A stretch of 64,000 nucleotides of DNA from Marisa cornuarietis (lineage: Eukaryota > Mollusca > Gastropoda > Architaenioglossa > Ampullariidae). Shown piece after piece: positions 21,549 through 30,700 of the stretch. The position numbers and the translations under genes were made by a program. Under the pieces are notes generated by a model that worked only from the letters and a program-made list of their open reading frames with translations, was not told where the DNA came from and made no database searches. Location of the stretch: the NCBI GenBank assembly GCA_004794655.1, contig SMMW01000454.1, forward strand, positions 50,349 to 114,348, read 5' to 3'. How positions within the stretch are numbered: position 1 is the first letter of the stretch; each line of letters opens with the position of its first letter.

Positions 21549-22297
21549 GTATGATGTGGGTGGGTTGTGTGTATATGTGTGTTTCTTATGTTAAATTGTA
21601 ATCGAGCTGCCACCGAATTGCCCTGTGGGACAGTGGTTGTGAATGTTCACAGTACAAAGCACGATGTCAACCGCTGATGAGCGATCAGAAATCTTAAGCT
21701 TCATGTGATGATGTCACTGTTTATATCCATTTGTCTGTCAGTGTGTACGTAGTCATCAGGGACAGACGTGTTGTTGCATGTCACCATGTGATGATGTCAC
21801 TGTTTATATCCATGTGTCTGTCAGTGTGTACGCTGTGTCTCTGACATGTGACTTACGCACGAAACTCACTTTGAATGTTAACAGAGAATGTCACCACAAC
21901 AGCCACGACAGTCACCTCCACCAACAGCGGCACAACACCATCCTGTCTGCAGTGGAGAGACGTGCTGGTGTTGGGCTGGGATTACGATAGGAACAACTCT
22001 GATATTGTGAAGGGGCTTAAAGAATTGAATATTCCAGTGCGGGTGAAGAACATGAGTGACATTAGTGACGACTCGGGTATGATGGTGACGCTTAAAGAAG
22101 CGGGTATTCCAGTGCGGGTAATGAAGGATGATGACATTGAGGATGTGGCCACGGCCCGCAGTGACGTGGTGTGGGTGGCACGTGGAGATCTTTTTCATGG
22201 TCTGGAGAGAAAAGTCGTCGTCTGTCTGGATGATGATTATGTTGCCCGACTTCAGTTCATGTCCCGCTGTACGTCACAACTTGTGATTGTCTCCTGA
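12485..22297 (+). CDS. KH - NERD/PD-(D/E)XK-like nuclease - SF1 helicase protein, eight exons
   Basis: Proposed exons: 12485-12517, 12809-12920, 13177-13340, 13537-14391, 15837-16042, 17319-17789, 18135-18487 and 21885-22297. All introns are GT-AG, and codon phases agree at every junction (0,1,0,0,2,2,1), giving about 868 residues. In order: a short basic Gly/Arg-rich N-terminus; a KH-like domain (about residues 50-103); a nuclease-like domain with GDFDVLLI and CEVK (about 261-279), the D...E-x-K pattern of NERD/PD-(D/E)XK enzymes; then a helicase core. The helicase has FPEQ (Q motif), GPPGTGKT (Walker A), VIADEVE (motif II), LHLWAASC, LTRPLRSPP, HGLERKVVV and MSRCTSQL (motifs III to VI by position). 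It probably acts on nucleic acid as an ATP-driven helicase/nuclease. Substrate and pathway are unknown. I do not recognise a named animal gene with this architecture. The exon 1 start and exon 4 donor are the least certain points. Confidence 0.8.
12554..12676 (+). repeat. (ATC)n trinucleotide repeat in intron 1
   Basis: Uninterrupted CAT/ATC run to about 12632, then a degenerate CGT/CAT continuation. It gives a spurious poly-Asp frame on the minus strand. Confidence 0.95.
12809..13340 (+). CDS. Exons 2-3 of the helicase gene: Gly/Arg-rich segment and KH-like domain
   Basis: Exon 2 (12809-12920) encodes GKSPKGRGGQQCCRGRGRVE and on to a phase-1 donor, ACAG/gtgagt. Exon 3 (13177-13340) follows TTTTAG and reads EEVKKMSGADVEF, GMKVLNIHGGPSQINAA and VSLISQKTG. 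This is the KH pattern: a helix ending in GA.V, a beta strand, an IxG-type turn, then helix A..LI. KH domains bind single-stranded RNA or DNA. The usual GxxG loop is not obvious, so the domain may be divergent. Confidence 0.65.
13537..14391 (+). CDS. Exon 4 of the helicase gene: NERD-like nuclease domain
   Basis: One 285-codon exon. It opens with QAQTFWLQWVEAAFPDLDSR and YFLPPVYINRVP. Then comes a low-complexity Gln/Ser/Pro linker (about exon residues 55-90), then GDFDVLLIHRHFGLVTCEVK (residues 157-176), a long Lys-rich helix (KKVKEAMSQLNKAEAML) and LRITKVIAFPN. The D160 and E174-x-K176 arrangement, one strand apart, matches NERD/PD-(D/E)XK catalytic residues. NERD domains are usually joined to helicases in prokaryotic proteins, which supports the link to the helicase exons downstream. 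The proposed donor (ACA/gtatag) immediately abuts the mariner remnant. Reading through would hit a TAG five bases later. Confidence 0.75.
14397..14999 (-). mobile_element. Internally deleted mariner-type element in intron 4
   Basis: The terminal inverted repeats begin GAGGTGTGGCAGAAAAGTAA on the left and match the right end, read inverted, in 27 of 28 bases. The minus strand encodes YAPDLSPCEFSFFLDFRKHP, the region of the third catalytic Asp of mariner transposases (usually YSPDLAPCDF), and other transposase C-terminal residues. At 603 bp it is about half the usual 1.3 kb, so it is a deletion derivative. TA precedes the left end, but no TA follows the right end. CTGACAGT occurs just outside both ends (14386 and 15002). 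Confidence 0.85.
15280..15350 (+). repeat. Direct repeat of (TA)n plus TTCACTAAGCACA
   Basis: Two copies of (TA)8-9 TTCACTAAGCACA lie about 44 bp apart in intron 4. Confidence 0.85.
15837..16042 (+). CDS. Exon 5 of the helicase gene
   Basis: Preceded by TTTCTTTACAG and followed by AG/gtaaat. Encodes ALCRCLGTRDAADIAGVCLC, then HVLRELGHWWQRRVAG and YKTLVAR. It joins exon 4 in phase 0 and exon 6 in phase 2 (the split codon gives Arg). No domain was recognised in it. It links the nuclease and helicase parts. Confidence 0.7.
16320..16460 (+). repeat. (CA)n microsatellite with CG-rich end
   Basis: Long CA tract to about 16366, then ACTCAC and a CGCGCG run at 16427-16440. Lies in intron 5. Confidence 0.95.
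17319..17789 (+). CDS. Exon 6 of the helicase gene: Walker A and DE-box
   Basis: Acceptor TTTGACTAG and donor GGA/gtgagt. Contains LFPEQLHLLN (Q motif-like), FVTGPPGTGKTVVLL (Walker A at 17494-17517), HHVYIVSTWRRSRAA (motif Ia) and SLYVIADEVE (motif II, split by the next intron). Together these define an SF1-type P-loop helicase rather than a generic ATPase. Confidence 0.85.
18135..18487 (+). CDS. Exon 7 of the helicase gene
   Basis: Starts after GTGACAG with a split Glu codon, then YNFQTVCDKLLTQVPR, LHLWAASCEHRYAP, LTRPLRSPPAVVREVE and GREVASFLHSLRVG. By position it covers helicase motifs III and IV. The donor is GTTACGG/gtaggt. An inverted, frameshifted copy lies at 1831-2188. Confidence 0.8.
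18488..19280. other. Intron 7, 5' part
   Basis: No domain or transposon end was recognised. Contains short TCACGTGTGTTAG direct repeats near 18595-18615. Confidence 0.4.
19281..19686 (-). pseudogene. DDE-type transposase fragment (family unassigned)
   Basis: Minus-strand frames read DVRNINERWHVAKSWDEK, then LSQGSKVN, KTWRPHLTDK and RGHVYWCIEHCDGD. This recalls the FDVWHVAKS...HLYWC block of a transposase-like family common in fish and invertebrate genomes. The frame changes once. It lies in intron 7 of the helicase gene. The assignment rests on motif resemblance only. Confidence 0.35.
20075..20700 (-). pseudogene. CR1/L2-like LINE fragment: endonuclease end to RT start
   Basis: On the minus strand, from high to low coordinate: ILLGDVNVHFD and QPTHKRDHILDRVI (endonuclease C-terminal blocks), VDVFHDLLSDHYC, then ISEADVKAVILKAKPTT, LDPMPTSLL and VSLSTGVFPSLFKNALV (start of a CR1/L2-group reverse transcriptase). 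Frames shift more than once. It lies in intron 7, opposite to the host gene. Confidence 0.7.
20750..21460 (+). pseudogene. Rex1-like LINE fragment: RT C-terminus to 3' end
   Basis: Begins TGSPQGCVLSPLLFIFYTN, then jumps from SNHEGQFIAW to DDNFLDRNVSKTKEMVFDFR. The stretch that should hold the Y-A-D-D active site has collapsed. It continues FKYLGTVFDRRLCWD, QQRLFLLRKLKSL, RLHRVVSTCSK-type and LPSGRRCC segments and ends SAVSLLNGAE before a TGAATGAATGAA tail. Typical Rex1/CR1-group C-terminus. The 189-codon frame at 20886-21455 is open. Confidence 0.75.
21485..21560 (+). repeat. (GAGT)n and (GT)n microsatellite
   Basis: GTGAGTGAGTGAG followed by about 20 GT units, just after the LINE 3' end. 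Confidence 0.95.
21885..22297 (+). CDS. Exon 8 of the helicase gene: motifs V and VI, stop codon
   Basis: Follows TTAACAG. Encodes TTPSCLQWRDVLVLGWDYDR, then two similar blocks of about 25 residues (GLKELNIPVRVKNMSDI and TLKEAGIPVRVMKDDDI), then VVWVARGDLFHGLERKVVV (motif V-like) and RLQFMSRCTSQLVIVS (motif VI-like, with the Arg), ending in TGA. The duplicated block is about 75 bp. The inverted paralogue at 1483-1631 has only one unit in the part it retains. Confidence 0.8.
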
Positions 22298-22341
22298 TGA
22301 CGACAAACTGATGGTCATCTGACGTCATCACCTCATGACGT

Positions 22342-22839
22342 GTAACACAACAGCTAGTGTCAACATCATACACACTGGTCTTGTTTACACAACAACTAGT
22401 GTCAACATCATACACACTGGTCTTGTTTACACAACAACTAGTGTCAACATCATACACACCGGTCTTGTTTACACAACAACTAGTGTCAACATCATACACA
22501 CTGGTCTTGTTTACACAACAACTAGTGTCAACATCATACACACCGGTCTTGTTTACACAACAACTAGTGTCAACATCATACACACTGGTCTTGTTTACAC
22601 AACAACTAGTGTCAACATCATACACACTGGTCTTGTTTTACACAACAACTAGTGTCAACATCATACACACTGGTCTTGTTTACACAACAACTAATGTCAA
22701 CATCATACACACTGGTCTTGTCTACACAACAACTAGTGTCAACATCATACACACTGGTCTTGTTAACACAACAGCTAGTGTCAACATCAACATCATACAC
22801 ACTGGCCTTGTTTACACAACAACTAGTGTCAACATCAAA
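22342..22839 (+). repeat. 42-bp minisatellite downstream of the helicase gene stop
   Basis: About 12 copies of ACACTGGTCTTGTTTACACA followed by ACAACTAGTGTCAACATCATAC. Copies differ at one to three positions, such as ACACCGG for ACACTGG, and two have small insertions. Because 42 is a multiple of three, long repetitive frames open on both strands. These are not taken as genes. Confidence 0.95.
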
Positions 22840-25100
22840 GCGCTTGGGGAGAAATATCAAGAGTGAGAGTGAATAATAAGAAGACAGTCATGTAGACATA
22901 CAACACAACATACAAACATCATGTCTATAAAATAACAAATGACATGTAGCCTTTAGTTACTCCTGGTCGCTCAATCAAGTATAAAAATATCAGCGAGGCA
23001 CTGCTGCTATCACGTGACAGTGGCAGCCATAGAACATACCATATAGACACAAGTCTCTTTGTTGTTGTGCTTGTAGAGTAGCTCGCTAACTGTCTCTCTG
23101 AAAACTGTCATATCTCATGAGCTCGCCAGCCATCGCACAGGAGGCAGCACATATCCAGCGACATAATATTTAACAGATGTTCAAACTGTCACAATCTGTA
23201 ATGAGACACACATCTAGATATGCTCACATATCATTGTGATTTGTCGCTGTAACAAATTATCGTGCCGACGATGCCCTGGGTTGAGGAGACTACACTCTGT
23301 CTTTTTGTTTCACATGTGGTTTTGTAACATTCACCATCTTCTTGTCATCTTGCTTTTCGTTGTACCGTTAACTAGCTGCTACATCGCTTGTTCTCTGCCT
23401 GTGCGTCCCCTTCTTACCCACACATCACTTCGCCTGCTAATGGTTGTGTAGCATCTTCCTCGTCTTGGCCATCTTGTTTGCCCTTCTTCGCCTTTTTCAC
23501 AATTGTGCTCTGAATTGTCACTGAGAATTTCAGCTTTCTTCTCTGCAGACTAAATATTTGTGTCTGTTCTCCAGACAATGTACTTCTTCGCTACATTTCT
23601 GTGAATTACATTAAGCATCAGTTAGAATTGTTTTTTTAATGTCCGTTTGTCGATATGTTCGTATGCTCGCCTTATTGTAGACTCAATATTTCTACATTTC
23701 CGTAGTTTTCTTGTGTAATTAACAGCGGATTGTTCAGCGTTATACAGTGTTTTCTCCTAGAAAGGCTTAAATACTGTTATTTATTGTTCTCTGTTATTTA
23801 CTGGTCAACAAAATAAAAACTTATGATCACCGGCTATTTAACACTAGTTCATCAAAGCAGTGGAACTCCATTTCTATCTGCCACTTCCCCGCTATTGACT
23901 CTTTAAAATGTGTATTAAAACTTTTCTCTCTCACCTCCTTTCTTTCGTGTCTCTTTATTGTCTGTCCTGCCAATATCCCGTTGTTGATTTCTTTTCCTCG
24001 TTACTGTTATCTTTGTGTTCTTACTTGACCTAAACATATTGAGAATTAAACAACTTATTTTGTCAACCCTTTTTATTGTTAAGATGTAAATACATCTTTC
24101 ATATTTAGCCAACCTTCACTTTTTATCATTTTTTTTAAAACTCTTATTCAACAATTTGTGTTACTTTTACTTTTTACTGCGATATATATTTCTTGAAGAA
24201 TGATAATTTGCACTTTACTCATTAATGTCAAATGTTTTGAAAGTGTGATGACTAGTAAATTGATGATATCGCACAAATGCAAACAAAACTGAGCCAGTTT
24301 CTTCAGTTTCTTCAGTCCTAACATTTGAATCACGGGGTCTTGCACATCTTTTTACATTCACATTCTCCATTTTGTCCCAGTTTGCAGAGATTGGCGACAG
24401 AGAAACAACACCAACATCATCTTCCAACACCTTTCTTTAGTGACAACTCTGTATATTCTCACAGACTGACTTCTTAGACCCCCAAACAAGAAATACTGGT
24501 CATTATTTCTGACACTGAGCTCTAACCTTCAAGTTGGCCGTTTAAGCAAGTCGCACTAGATCACGTGACGCATACTAAACAGAAATAAAACTTTTAGGAG
24601 CTCATTAGTAGCTACCTACCTTACTTGTGATCGATTCGTCTTTTTGACCTGGGTCGATTCGGCTTTCAGTGTTGGGACGATATTGTCTCTCGTGGGGCGA
24701 TATGATCAAGGCTGGGTCGATTCGACTGAGACCGGTTGGGAAAAATAGTTCTGGGACGACATTACCTGTAACAAATGATGCAGACAACAGCCTTCAGTGT
24801 GGGGGGTCTCAAGTCTCAGTTCTTCAACAACAATTTTTGGCACTTGTAAAAACATTTAGTCTGGCTCACAGAACGTAACCTACTCTCCTCAATCCTGACC
24901 TTTCTGTCAGACATCAGTATTCATTAAGAAACTATTTTGATATCCATCATCAACCTGCAGACACAGTGACACCATACGTCACATGATGTTGAGGAACCAA
25001 CGACAACAACAACAGCTTTCAATACTGACAACAACTCTGTCTACTTGCACCGACTGACCTTACGTATCTAAACATATTTCTGAACTCACTCTCCGACCCC

Positions 25101-25133
<33 letters not shown>

Positions 25134-26219
25134 ATATACCTCCACACACACTCACTAACATGCACACACACACACAAACACGCACGCACGCACGCACACA
25201 CGCAGTGAACAAGGTCATACAACGTACAGAAGGAGTGAGTCGTGTTTAACTGCCTCTTGTCTTGCACATCCGAACATATAACGACAATGAGTAAAGCAAG
25301 GGCTACCTTGTCATCGTATAAAATGTCGACTCATTGTGTGGTTGTGTTTTATGATGAGGCCCGGCTGTTGTATTTGTCTGCACATTATTAACAAGCGACT
25401 TTCAAACGTATACATGGTGTGTGACAACTGCTTTATTAATAGTGGATCCACACACACACAGAGGCGCGTGCGCCCAAGAACGATGATAGCGACAAACATC
25501 ACATGCACAGGTCAACCGATGCTGAAAGAAGAGAATTAAACTGCATTTGTTTAGAAGTCGAATATTTGCATGATGATGTAAAATGGACTAAAGGCTGTGG
25601 TCATATCAACTGGTGCGGTGGTCCCATCGACTAAGAATACTTGACATGAAGAGAAAAATTGAATCAAAGTAAAAGTTTAAAGAAACATCACAGAAACAGT
25701 CAACCTAAAAACCTTTCAATCTTGAGATGCGGCTTTATGTCAGTGGTGTTGCAACACTAACTTAATACACGAAACATATCTGCCAGGCCCGTAGACTTTA
25801 TGGCCCATCACCCGATTTCTCGTAATCCCTGTGTAGCAGCGACAAAAACCAAGACACACTGTGTGTGTGTGTAGAACTAAGACACAGTAGACCTCCTCAC
25901 TGCTGACCCCCCCCCCCCTGTACCTTACAACATGACATAACATGAAGACCTGTAGTGATTGTCTGCCTGATGTCTCACAGGTTGGACAGACATGATGTTT
26001 GTCTTTACAAGTTTCGACTGTAAATTGTCTCCAGCATATCAAAATGTGTATTGGCAGAGTAGAGATCATAGTGTATGTGGACCAACCACTCACCAACCAC
26101 TCACCACACACGAATGTTACGATGCAAGATAGGAGTAGAAATTCAACAAAAAAAAGCTGATGATCATAACAGTACTGCAAAAGCTTGACTTTAAAGAAAA
26201 AAAATAGTTTTTTAATTGT
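22840..26219. other. Gene-free stretch
   Basis: No coding domain was found. Holds a (CA)n microsatellite at about 25098-25132 and 25163-25201, a loose repeat of GGGTCGATTCG and GGGACGA(T/C)ATT motifs at 24640-24770, and a C10 run near 25908. Confidence 0.5.
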
Positions 26220-26626
26220 TTGCATCGTCCAGATGGTCTAGCAACTTGTCAAAGACGATTACATTATTGTTTCTGTGGTGTAAAAATATTCATCTGTCTC
26301 TTCTGTGTAGACGTTTCTTGCATACACAAGTGGTTCAAGTCTGTATTGCCTTATTATTCTGTTAAACTGGCGGTCGCGCCACAGTTTAGTACTGTACTGA
26401 GGAGATACCATGTCCCTGCTTTGGCGCAGAGATGTAAGACTGTGTTTCCAAACGCCTCTGTGGTATCTGTATTGACACTACTTCTTTCACCAAACTGCTT
26501 GACGGTTCTGCATGGGCTTCACCATTGTTTATTTGTAGTAGAGATTGACTGTGTTCCAATGTGATGACACAGCAGTACATGTAATATACACCAGTTGCCA
26601 TGTTTCACAGCCATGTGCATGGCACT
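26220..26626 (-). pseudogene. Ankyrin-repeat fragment (copy of 41091-41495)
   Basis: About 405 bp matching 41091-41495 at roughly 95 percent by eye. On the minus strand it carries TTEAFGNTVLHLCAKAGTWY, an ankyrin-repeat core (G.TVLHL.A..G), followed by two consecutive stops where the other copy reads on. Homology ends exactly where the LTR begins at 26627, after GGCACT. Confidence 0.75.
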
Positions 26627-27316
26627 TGTTACGGATGGAAATGGTGGTGTTGTCTCCGTATTTGAATTAACGGCGTAACATAGGACCCGGATGCCTATGC
26701 CGTCGTCAAATGGCTCGTTATGGGTCCACGATCCGCGGTGCCAATCTCTCTCAAGAAAACAGCCCTCACAGCCGAGCCGCTTAGCAAAACACTTTATTTA
26801 CAGCAAATGTCTCCTCTCTGGCATTACACGCTGGCAACCGGTGACACACAGTCCTACTAACACAGTTACAACAGCTCTCCACAACCTCTGACCTCTCAGC
26901 GACACGTACGCTAGCTACACACGTCACGCTCGCCTGACCACGACAACCAACACTCTAACGGCAACACAGTCTCTCTACTGCTGTCGCTCGCTTCAACCTT
27001 TCTGTCTGCTGCAACCTCGTCTTCTTCTCTTCTTTTTGACACTCACTCACACCGCTTATATATACATGTACACAGTTCTCTAGAATTATCCAGCACCTAC
27101 CCGTCACGCATGCGCTCTCCCACACCGAACAATCCAGGTACTAAGTCTTGCATCAGTCTCACTCGCTCAGGCACACACTAGAACAGTCTAGATATGCTTT
27201 GTCCTCGCCGCGCTGGCCGCTGCTGGACAGGTCAGCCGGGGTCAAATACCACAACAAAGCAATGGCGGCGCCGGTTTACACCTCGCGCACACCGCTACGC
27301 TATTTAATTCGTAACA
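26627..27316 (-). repeat. LTR (3' LTR of the minus-strand element)
   Basis: 690 bp, TG...CA ends, with short inverted termini (TGTTACG/CGTAACA). Contains a TATATATA stretch near 27056. Differs from the other LTR at a G/A (about 26690) and an A/T (about 27091). Confidence 0.95.
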
Positions 27317-27332
27317 TATCCCCCTACTTCAA
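27317..27332 (-). other. Polypurine tract of the LTR element
   Basis: On the minus strand GAAGTAGGGGGATA abuts the 3' LTR, the expected site of plus-strand priming. Confidence 0.7.
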
Positions 27333-27749
27333 GAAGAAATTCCGCAGGACTTTCTTCAAACAAAACATACGAATTAAATGTACATCTCTCCCAACTCAAT
27401 TATAAAACAGCATCAGCTACGTTTCTACGGCCACACATACATCAACATTATCCCATTACTCACTGTTTGTCAACATCGTTACATTTCCACTACTCATACA
27501 TTCAGTTACATCTACAATTCCACTACCACTAGCAAAATTAATGACATTATTCAACGCTTACTTAAAATGTCTTTGAACACAAGATCGATTAACACCAATT
27601 TCTGCTAGCTAGAAGTCTTATTCAACACGGTCCTTCTTTACCACGACAGATTCAGTTCCTTACACACATTACTGGCATGAACTAGTTTATCTACGTTATC
27701 TATGTACATACGCTTGCCTCTACATCGATGCACTGCTGACCCTAGAACT
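27333..27749. other. Non-coding 3' internal region of the LTR element
   Basis: Lies between the end of the pol frame and the polypurine tract. No domain is seen. Confidence 0.6.
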
Positions 27750-30700
27750 TTACCCACTGATTCGGCTTAAAAAGTCAGCACCAACATTGTCAGCTCCCTT
27801 CACAGAGTCTATTTGCATGTCAAAGTTTTGCAAATACAGTGCCCACCTCATCACCCTATTATTTGCGAATCGGGCAGTATCCAGGTAGGTGAGAGGATTA
27901 TGGTCCGTCTGCAATTTGAATTTTACCCCCTCCAAATACAGCTGGAACTTCTTTACGGCCCACACGATGGCCAGGCACTCCTTCTCGATGGTGGAATACT
28001 TTCTTTCAGCCACATTCAGCTTCCTGCTCGCGTAGCTGACGGGGAATAGCTTCCCTTCGTGTTCTTGCATCAACACCGCCCCAATCCCTGTATCTGACGC
28101 GTCGGTGCTCAGGGTGTACATCTTGGATGGGTCTGGCAGCCGCAACACGGGATCACTGGTCAGGAACGTTTTGACGGAGACGAAGGCCCGTTCCTGCGCC
28201 TCGCTCCACTCTAGTGCGTTTGGCTGCCCCTTCTTCAAAAGGTCTGTAAGAGGGGCCGTTACCGCCGCGAAGTGAGGCATATACTCACGGTAGAAGGACG
28301 CTAGGCCGAGGAAAGAGCGTAACTGCTTCTTATTTTTCGGCCGCGGCGCCTCTCTGATCTTCTTGACATTGTCCTCGTACACTCCCTTCACTCCACCCTG
28401 GAGACGATGCCCGATGAAATCGACGTCATCGGCGCCAAATATGCATTTACTGGGTCTGGCGGTCAAATTGTTCTCGGCAAGGCGGCTGAATAATACTTGC
28501 ACCACTCGGATGTGCTCCTCCCACGTCTGTGTGTGTATTAGAATGTCATCAGAGTAGTGCACGATGCCCTGTAGGTCGCTCAGTATCTTCTTCAAGCCTC
28601 TCCTCAGCGTGGCCCCCGCGTTCTTCATTCCGAACGGCATTCTCAGGAACTCGTACACTCCGTCCGGCGTAATGAATGCCGTTTTGTGGACATCCTCGTC
28701 AGGTATGGTGACCTGCCGCCAGTAGCCTTTGCTCAGATCGATCTTCGAGAAGAATTTATCGCCGCTCAGCTGTCGGAACAGATCCGCTGGCGTTGGCATG
28801 GGCTCTGGATCTAAGTAGGTGAGCTTATTTAACTTTCTGAAATCCACGCACACCCTGTTGCTCCCATCTTTCTTTTTTACTACAACGACGGGCGACGCGT
28901 AGGGTGATTTTGACTCCCGGATAACTCCTAGCCGCAGCATTTCATCGATGTAGCGCCTTAAAGACTCCCTGGTGGCGTATGGGATCGGGTAAGGCTTCGA
29001 CCTTACTGGAACGTTGGATGTTAGATTTATCTCGTGTCGGACAAGGCTGGTCCTCCCCGGTGTATCCGTAAAGATACGAGCATATCGCCTTACAAGGTCT
29101 TGTAGATCGGCCCGTTGTTGGTCGGACAGATTTGGTCCGTAGACGACGTCATCAGCCGACTCGCCATGACGTATATCTCCCAGCTCTAAGAGATCCTCAC
29201 TATCGCCTTCGACGCCTGCCTCGTTCATCCTCTCGGCCACGTGACACGATGCTACTGGCCCATCGGCAATGGGCTCGACCGTTTCCTCCGTAGTGGTTTC
29301 AACTGCGTCGGCGGGGTCCCTCTCCACGTAGCGCTTGAGGAGATTGGCATGGAACACCTTGGCCTTCCCCTTCACACGCACGACATAGTCGCTCAGCCCC
29401 TTGATCTCTTCTACCTCAAACGGGCCCTTCCAATGCATCAACAGCTTGTTGTGGTCTGAGGGGAGTAGTATCAGGACTTTGTCGCCAGGCTTGAATGATC
29501 TGCTCTTCGTTCTCTTATCATAGAAGTGCTTCGCCTTCCCTTGAGCCTTCTCTAGTTCAGTCCTTGCCAACCTTAAGGTTTCTTCCAACCTTTCCCGCAG
29601 TTCGAACACATATTGGTAGCTGTTCCGGATTTCGGTTTCCGGGACCTCCTTGGTCCACAGCTCTTTGAGGACATGCATCGGGCCTCGTACCGTTCGCCCG
29701 AACAGCAGTTCAAAGGGAGAGAAACCCGTCGACTCTTGCGGCACCTCCCGATAGGCGAACAGCAAAGCATTGATGTATCTGTCCCACTGCCTGGGCTGGT
29801 CGCTGCATAACTTCCTCAGCATGGTTTTCAGGGTGCCGTTGAACCTCTCAACCAGCCCATTGCACATCGGGTGATATGGAGTTGTGGTAATCCGCTGAAT
29901 ACTGAGAAGTCTAGATACTTCCTTCATACAGTCCGATACAAACTGTGGCCCCAGATCACTAAGTATTTCCTCCGGGACTCCGAGGCGGCTGAAAATGTCG
30001 ATTAAGGCTTCGGCGACAGTTTCCGTGTCAATCTTTTTTAAAGGGACTGCTTCGGGGTATCTGGTCGCATAGTCGACTAGCGTCAAGATGTACCTGTGTC
30101 CCGATTCGCTGGCGGGCTTAATTTCGCCTATGAGGTCCACTGCTACCCGCTTGAAGGGCATATCAATAAGCGGCATCTTCTGCAAAGGCACCCTCGGCAC
30201 CCTGCCTCTCTGCACCGTTTTCTGGCAAAGATCACAAGACTGGCAGAAGCGGGTTACGTCCCCGCAAATGCCAGGCCAGTAAAAAGCGGCCGTGACCTTG
30301 TCTAAAGTCTTCTTTGTGCCCAAGTGACCACCCATTATGGACGAGTGTGCAACGTCCATCACCGCTCGTCGTAAGGGCGCTGGGACCAACACTTGGCGGA
30401 TCTGCTGTCCTTTATTGACGTTTGGCCGGCTAAATATGCGGTACAGTACTCCTCCTTTCTCTTCAAATCTGGTCATCCCGCCACCCTCGGTGTGCTTGGT
30501 GACCTGCTCTCGGTACTTCTCCAACGTTGGGTCGTCTCTCTGCAACTGGATAAGTTGTTCCTTATCAACGTTGGGTACTCTCGACTCCTTGGTGATTGAT
30601 AAAGCCTTTGTTCTCTTGTCTCCTTGTGCCGCCTGCGCTCTGGTCAACACGGCACAGGTGTGCTCCCCCTCTGGGTCAGGGTCCTCAGCGGCTCTGGCTC

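Noticed and set aside
22342..22839. Regularly repeated array that might suggest CRISPR
   Set aside because: Units are contiguous without unique spacers and the genome is eukaryotic. The same applies to the 52-bp array at 61.8 kb.
22257..22866. Long open frames on both strands with 14-residue repeats (such as YDVDTSCCVNKT)
   Set aside because: They arise because the 42-bp minisatellite unit is a multiple of three; all frames stay open and there is no independent coding evidence.
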